Source of the DNA: Streptomyces sp. SAI-135
GTDB taxonomy: Bacteria; Actinomycetota; Actinomycetes; Streptomycetales; Streptomycetaceae
Direction of reading: 5' to 3'
Length of the DNA stretch: 64,000 bases
Assembly: GCF_029893805.1 (NCBI RefSeq)
Contig: NZ_JARXYP010000002.1
Coordinates: 248,001-312,000, forward strand
Below are positions 60,235 through 64,000 of the stretch, piece by piece. A program made the position numbers and the translations under genes. Below the pieces are notes generated by a model. It was given only the letters and a program-made list of their open reading frames with translations. It was not told where the DNA came from and made no database searches. Position 1 is the stretch's first letter. Each line of letters begins with the position of its first letter.

Positions 60235-60967
60235 TCAGGAGATGGCGGACTCGGGCTCGCCGTGCGGGACGGCGACCTCATCGGGGACGGGAGCGGGACG
60301 GCCGTGGACAAGGGCGACGGCCCCCAGCCCGAGCACGGCCCCAAGGAGCTGGGCCGCGATGAACGGGGCGACGGATGCAGGGGAGATCCCGGCGAAGGTG
60401 TCGGTGAAGGCTCGGCCGATGGTGACCGCCGGGTTCGCGAAGGACTTGGAGGAGGTGAACCAGTATGCGGCTCCGATGTAGGCGGCTACGGCGGCCGGGG
60501 CGAACGCGGCACGGCCGATGCGGTTCAGGCCGAAGATCAGCAGGATCAGCCCGGCCGTCGCAACGACCTCGCCCAGCAGCAGGTGCCCGGCGGACCTGTC
60601 ATGCGCGGAGACCTTGACCAGCGGCTTGGCGAACATCGCATCGGCCAGGACCGCCCCGCCGATCGCGCCCACGATCTGGGCCAACACGTACGCCCCAACG
60701 TCCCGCAGGGCCAGGCACTCCGGGTCACGACGGCCGGTGGGTCAGGCGGCGAGCGTGACGACCGGGTTGAAGTGCGCGCCGGACACAGTCCCGAGCAGCA
60801 GGATGAGAACGCCCAGACCGAAGACCGTGGCGAGGGAGTTGGCGAGCAGTTGCACACCGACGTCGTGCGACGGTTCGGTGGCTGCTGGTGGCGGTGGTGG
60901 TCGGCTCCGGCATCCAGGCGGTGCCGATGCCCTCAGAGGCGACCCGGCGGATGAGCGGTTTCCTCAC
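60235..60967 (-). pseudogene. Arsenic-locus aquaporin (MIP family) disrupted by an inversion and a nonsense codon
   Basis: The gene begins at GTG 60967, coupled to arsR as GTGA. It reads RKPLIRRVASEGIGTA, then loses its first helix. The missing piece (WLLVAVVVGSGIQ) is readable on the opposite strand at 60879-60916, so this 38-bp block is inverted. The protein resumes DVGVQLLANSLATVFGLGV with the first pore motif in GAHFNPVV. An in-frame TGA at 60744-60742 then replaces an expected Trp codon. The second half (SSKSFANPAVTIGRAFTDTF) has the second NPA motif and ends at 60235. Similar channels export arsenite in arsenic operons. Confidence 0.75.
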
Positions 60968-61338
60968 GCCGCGGCCCCGGCGGGCCGCGTGGTGGTCAGA
61001 AACGCGGCGAGCTTGTCCAGGACGCCGGGCAGCACCCAGTAGTACACCCAGGTCCCGCGGCGCTCGCAGTCGATCAGCCCGGCCTGGCGCAGCAGTTTGA
61101 GGTGGTGGGAGATCGTCGGCTGGGACAGGTCGAAGGCCGGGGTCAGCTCGCACACGCACACCTCGCCGCTCTCACCGCGCGAGGCGATTATCGACATCAG
61201 GCGCAGCCGCACCGGGTCGCCCAGCGCTTTGAAGACCTTCGCCAGGTCGACGGCCTGGTCCTCGTCCAGCGGCGCGGCGGACAGGCCCGGGCAGCAGGAG
61301 GCGTCCTGGCCGACCACCGCCGACTCTTGTTTTGACAT
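60964..61338 (-). CDS. arsR: ArsR-family arsenic-responsive repressor
   Basis: ATG 61338 gives 124 residues. The winged HTH (FKALGDPVRLRLMSIIASRG; FDLSQPTISHHLKLLRQAGL) is preceded by an ELCVCEL-type arsenic site, here VCVCELTPAF. An N-terminal CC pair (DASCCPG) may add ligands. It represses itself, the downstream aquaporin-arsC genes and probably the divergent arsM gene until arsenite binds. Confidence 0.9.
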   Translation of the reverse strand: MSKQESAVVGQDASCCPGLSAAPLDEDQAVDLAKVFKALGDPVRLRLMSIIASRGESGEVCVCELTPAFDLSQPTISHHLKLLRQAGLIDCERRGTWVYYWVLPGVLDKLAAFLTTTRPAGAAA

Positions 61339-61347
61339 GCCTCTATG

Positions 61348-61366
61348 TTGACGTTTTTCGATTCAA
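61348..61366. promoter_or_regulatory. Probable ArsR operator between arsR and arsM
   Basis: TTGACGTTTTTCGATTCAA is an imperfect inverted repeat just upstream of arsR, with a related ATCAACGAACGTCGAT about 15 bp away. The position between divergent arsR and arsM suits ArsR control of both. Confidence 0.55.
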
Positions 61367-61442
61367 GGCGCAAGGTTGCATCAACGAACGTCGATACAGA
61401 CCGTTCCGGGTACCGCCGTGCCCGTCCTCCAGGAGTGAAGTC

Positions 61443-62339
61443 ATGAGCGAGCAGACCACCGCCGACCTGCGCGAAACCGTCCGCCAGCGGTACGCCGCCG
61501 CAGCCATGAAGGTCACCGAGGGCTCCGCCGCCTGCTGCGGACCCGAGCCCATTGAGGTCGACGACAGCTTCGGCTCCACCCTCTACGCCACCGACGACCG
61601 CGACGCGCTGCCCGCGGAGGCTGTCGCCGCTTCCCTTGGCTGCGGCAACCCCACCGCCGTCGCCGAACTCCGCAAAGGGGAGCGTGTCCTGGACCTCGGC
61701 TCCGGTGGTGGCATCGACGTCCTGCTCTCCGCCCGCCGCGTCGGGCCGACGGGCAAGGCCTACGGCCTGGACATGACCGAGGAGATGCTCGCCCTGGCCC
61801 TCGCCAACACGGCGAAGGCGGGCGCCACGAACGTCGAGTTCCTGAAGGGCACCATCGAGGCGGTCCCGTTGCCCGCGAACACCATCGACGTCGTCATCTC
61901 CAACTGTGTGATCAACCTGTCCACGGACAAGCCCGCGGTATTCGCCGAAACCTTCCGCGTCCTGAGGCCCGGCGGCCGGATCGGCGTCTCGGACGTCGTC
62001 GCCGACGACACCCTCACCCCCGAACAGCGCGCCGAACGCGGCGACTACGTCGGCTGCATCGCCGGCGCCCTCTCCTTCGCCGAATACCGCACCGGCCTCG
62101 AAGCCGCCGGGTTCACCGACATCGAGATCACCCCGACCCACCCGGTCGCCGACGGCATGCACTCCGCCATCGTCCGCGCCACCAAGCCGGTAGCCGCCGA
62201 AGCCCCGATCGAGATGACCGCGTCCGCCGGCACCTGCTGCGGCGTCGACGCCTGCTGCACTTCCGGCGAAACCTCCGCCGATCCCGACCTGACCGTCACC
62301 GACGCAAAGACCGCCTCGGGCTGCGGCTGCCAGAACTAA
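61443..62339 (+). CDS. arsM: Arsenite S-adenosylmethionine methyltransferase
   Basis: ATG 61443 behind CAGGAG gives 298 residues. The SAM motif [20 protein letters not shown] and the arsenite-binding cysteines ([33 protein letters not shown]) match ArsM. The tail holds extra CC pairs ([15 protein letters not shown]). It methylates arsenite to volatile or less toxic forms. It is divergent from arsR and probably co-regulated. Confidence 0.92.
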   Translation: MSEQTTADLRETVRQRYAAAAMKVTEGSAACCGPEPIEVDDSFGSTLYATDDRDALPAEAVAASLGCGNPTAVAELRKGERVLDLGSGGGIDVLLSARRVGPTGKAYGLDMTEEMLALALANTAKAGATNVEFLKGTIEAVPLPANTIDVVISNCVINLSTDKPAVFAETFRVLRPGGRIGVSDVVADDTLTPEQRAERGDYVGCIAGALSFAEYRTGLEAAGFTDIEITPTHPVADGMHSAIVRATKPVAAEAPIEMTASAGTCCGVDACCTSGETSADPDLTVTDAKTASGCGCQN

Positions 62340-62670
62340 ACCCAGCCAGCCGAGCAGGACCCCGCCCAGGGGCCCTGGTCACTCACGAACACCGCGGACT
62401 TCGCATACGTACCTGGCACCAGCAGCCCGTACCGGCCCTCGCGCCCGCAGCAAAACGGCGCTCCCAGACCAGCACGCCGCACTGCACCGTCACCGCCCGA
62501 GATCGGCCCGCCGTCGGCGGCGGTCCCGTCAGCGCGGTAAGCCGTCGCGGAGACGGAGCTCTTTGCCCGGCCGGGGGTGCTACGGCAGCTTCACGGACGG
62601 GGCCGCTCGGATGTTCGCCTGTGGCTCGGACAGATGAGCGCGTTCGACGATCGGAGTGCGGAGACACGCG
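62340..62670. other. Intergenic region after arsM
   Basis: No gene is supported. The short palindrome CCAGGGGCCCTGG near 62367-62381 may contribute to transcription termination. Confidence 0.35.
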
Positions 62671-62955
62671 ATGCTTCGTTTCCATCGACGCCTGCTGATC
62701 GAGTCTCTGACCGTGTTGGCGGCTGACGCCCAGTCACAGATCGCCTGGCTCGACAGGCGCGGTGTGGTGACGGATGAGATTGCTCCGGACTTCGATCACG
62801 CCTTTGGCATCGTTGAAGCCCTGGGGGATGCAGGGCACCTCGATGGCGGTGTCCTGCCTGACTTGCGGGAGATCGATGCCGTTCTCAGCGCGATGAGCGG
62901 TGCGCGGAACGCTGATCGATGGTCGAGGAACGCGTTGTCATTCGATCAGGGGTGA
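62671..62955 (+). CDS. Small conserved hypothetical protein, probably C-terminally truncated
   Basis: ATG 62671 gives 94 residues, all helical (HRRLLIESLTVLAADAQSQI, FDHAFGIVEALGDAGHLDGG, LREIDAVLSAMSGARNADRW). The pattern resembles a family of about 110-130-residue Streptomyces hypotheticals that continue with an Arg-rich helix after the DRW...AL..D segment. Here a stop follows at once, next to the IstB remnant, so it is probably cut short. The function is unknown. Confidence 0.5.
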   Translation: MLRFHRRLLIESLTVLAADAQSQIAWLDRRGVVTDEIAPDFDHAFGIVEALGDAGHLDGGVLPDLREIDAVLSAMSGARNADRWSRNALSFDQG

Positions 62956-62974
62956 TACCCGGCCCGGCGGCTCG

Positions 62975-63112
62975 CCCGTGATCAAGATCACGTCGATGGA
63001 GAAGCCGGTCGAGGATGGCAGTGGCCAGCACCTCGTCGCCGAAGACGAGCGGCACCCAAGCCGTGGACGCGGCCTCACTGCTGGCGGAGATGACCGTCCC
63101 CCACTCCGCCGA
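62975..63112 (-). pseudogene. IS21-family IstB C-terminal remnant
   Basis: The minus strand reads EWGTVISASSEAASTAWVPL, then VFGDEVLATAILDRLLHR. GDEVLATAILDRLLH is the conserved end of the IstB AAA+ transposition helper. The Walker motifs are absent. Confidence 0.65.
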
Positions 63113-63349
63113 ATGCCCTTGGCCCGACGCCCTGCGCTTCACCCGCACCCACCGCCACGGGCATCGTCGAGGGGCAGTCCACATCTGGTTGGGTGTCAGT
63201 GCGGCCCTGGGCGGCAGGGGATGGCGCCTCCTTGGTGGGGGCGGTGGTGGCAGTGGACGAGCCACTCGTCGAGGAGGTCCTGCAGCTGCGCCGAGGCCAG
63301 GCATGCCTCGCGTTTGTCTCGGTCGCCGCCTACGCCCCCGTCCCCTCAC

Positions 63350-63600
63350 CAGGGACGATCATGGGGCACAGGTAGCCGCGGGCCCCCACACCCTTTTCCA
63401 GCTGCGTGGTGACGCTCTGGCTGACCGTGACGGCATCGGCGACCTGCCGCATTGCAGATGACCGCCCACGCCGTCGCGTTGCCTGCCGAGCACATCCAGG
63501 AGCGAGTACTCGCGCGCACACGGCTTGCGCCCCGCCTGAAGTGCGCGTTCGACGCGACTCTCTCTGCAGCCATGGAGCAGTGAGAGGGCCGACCAGTGGT
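63350..63600 (-). pseudogene. MarR-family regulator remnant
   Basis: The minus strand gives EYSLLDVLGRQRDG in one frame and MRQVADAVTVSQSVTTQLEK, then GARGYLCP, in another. This is the HTH of a MarR regulator with a frameshift and missing ends. Related regulators sit divergently beside GlcG/HbpS genes, as here. Confidence 0.5.
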
Positions 63601-63680
63601 GCGCGCCCCAGTACATCTCAGCTCACTATACCCGCGCTTGCAACTATACGGCGCCTGCAATTATTGTTCACTTGCGAGGC
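63601..63680. promoter_or_regulatory. Repeated TTGCAA-like sites upstream of the GlcG gene
   Basis: CTTGCAACTATA, CCTGCAATTATT and CTTGCGAG follow one another at about 18-22 bp spacing in an AT-rich segment. They are candidate sites for the MarR-type regulator whose remnant lies alongside. Confidence 0.35.
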
Positions 63681-63799
63681 GCAAGCCGCACCTCCCGCCG
63701 GAGGGGTGTCGCCGCGTCCTCTTGCAGCATCCGAGGCCTTGGAAGCCCCTGGCGGCCGCGACACGTGGCCGTCCATCCCCCACCGTAGGAAAGTGACCC

Positions 63800-64000
63800 A
63801 TGAGCAACACCGTGATCCCACTGACCACAGCCGACGCCGAGACCCTCACCGCCGCGGTACGCCGCGCCGCCGACGAGGCGGGAGTGCCCGTCAGCATCAC
63901 CGTTCTCGACGCCGGAGGACACCTGCTGACCTTCCGCCGCGACGAGCGCGCCGTACTCATATCCGGCGAGACCAGCACCGCCAAGGCCTACACCGCCCTT
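63800..64000 (+). CDS. GlcG/HbpS-like heme-binding protein (partial, cut by window end)
   Basis: ATG 63800 behind TAGGAAAG opens a frame running to the window end (67 residues seen). PLTTADAETLTAAVRRAADE, then VPVSITVLDAGGHLLTFRRD and SGETSTAKAYTAL, match the start of the GlcG/HbpS (DUF336) fold. Secreted members bind heme. No signal peptide is visible here, so it is probably cytoplasmic and may serve another ligand. Confidence 0.8.
   Translation, partial: MSNTVIPLTTADAETLTAAVRRAADEAGVPVSITVLDAGGHLLTFRRDERAVLISGETSTAKAYTAL

Overview
The window is high-GC actinobacterial DNA, almost certainly from a Streptomyces. The signs are strong codon-position GC bias, many GTG starts, ATGA/GTGA translational couplings, and family types typical of the genus (XRE-TPR regulators, GH95, GH130, DUF2630, mycothiol-type ArsC). 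It reads like accessory or chromosome-arm DNA. Intact metabolic operons are separated by stretches packed with transposase, integrase, regulator and immunity-gene fragments. I see no tRNA, rRNA or CRISPR array.

Layout. 0-13.9 kb is a decayed mobile-element zone. It holds a small repeat protein, a TOPRIM fragment, two hypothetical membrane proteins, a frameshifted gene, and a translationally coupled pair: a membrane protein and a protein with a duplicated winged helix. Next to that pair is a 1.1-kb non-coding array of 17 TGCGCA motifs and nested GTGGTCGG/CCGACCAC palindromes that looks like an iteron-type origin or operator array. A truncated conjugation gene, a compact XRE / small proteins / GRDP-like / phosphotransferase cassette, and a patchwork of gene fragments follow.

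14-31 kb carries catabolic and regulatory genes: an ABM-alpha/beta hydrolase fusion with a MarR regulator, a TDT/SLAC1 transporter, a secreted GH95 alpha-L-fucosidase, an AraC regulator with a frameshifted exporter, a LysR / FAD monooxygenase / hydrolase locus, and an AraC / metallo-beta-lactamase / NAD(P)-binding locus. Degraded PQQ-propeller and PP2C remnants lie among them.

31-49 kb has an integrase remnant, then a GntR regulon (MFS transporter, nitrilase, cupin, DUF2848) with the same 17-bp operator in two places. It continues with IS remnants, a secreted protein and a lipoprotein, a histidine kinase / frameshifted response regulator beside an MMPL exporter, an operon of a small membrane protein, a sigma factor and an extended cold-shock protein, then FolD and a DUF2630 protein.

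49.5-59.3 kb is one intact eight-gene sugar operon: LacI, ABC solute-binding protein, two permeases, GH130, Gfo/Idh/MocA oxidoreductase, GH13 and phosphohexomutase. Coupled starts and a terminator-like hairpin bracket it. The layout suggests uptake and phosphorolysis or hydrolysis of beta-mannosides or related oligosaccharides. 59.8-62.3 kb is an arsenic locus (arsC, aquaporin, arsR, divergent arsM) whose aquaporin gene is broken by a 38-bp inversion and an in-frame stop. The window ends in IS21 and MarR remnants and the start of a GlcG/HbpS-like gene.

Many otherwise good genes carry single frameshifts, often in G/C runs. Some may be assembly errors and should be checked against reads before being called pseudogenes.
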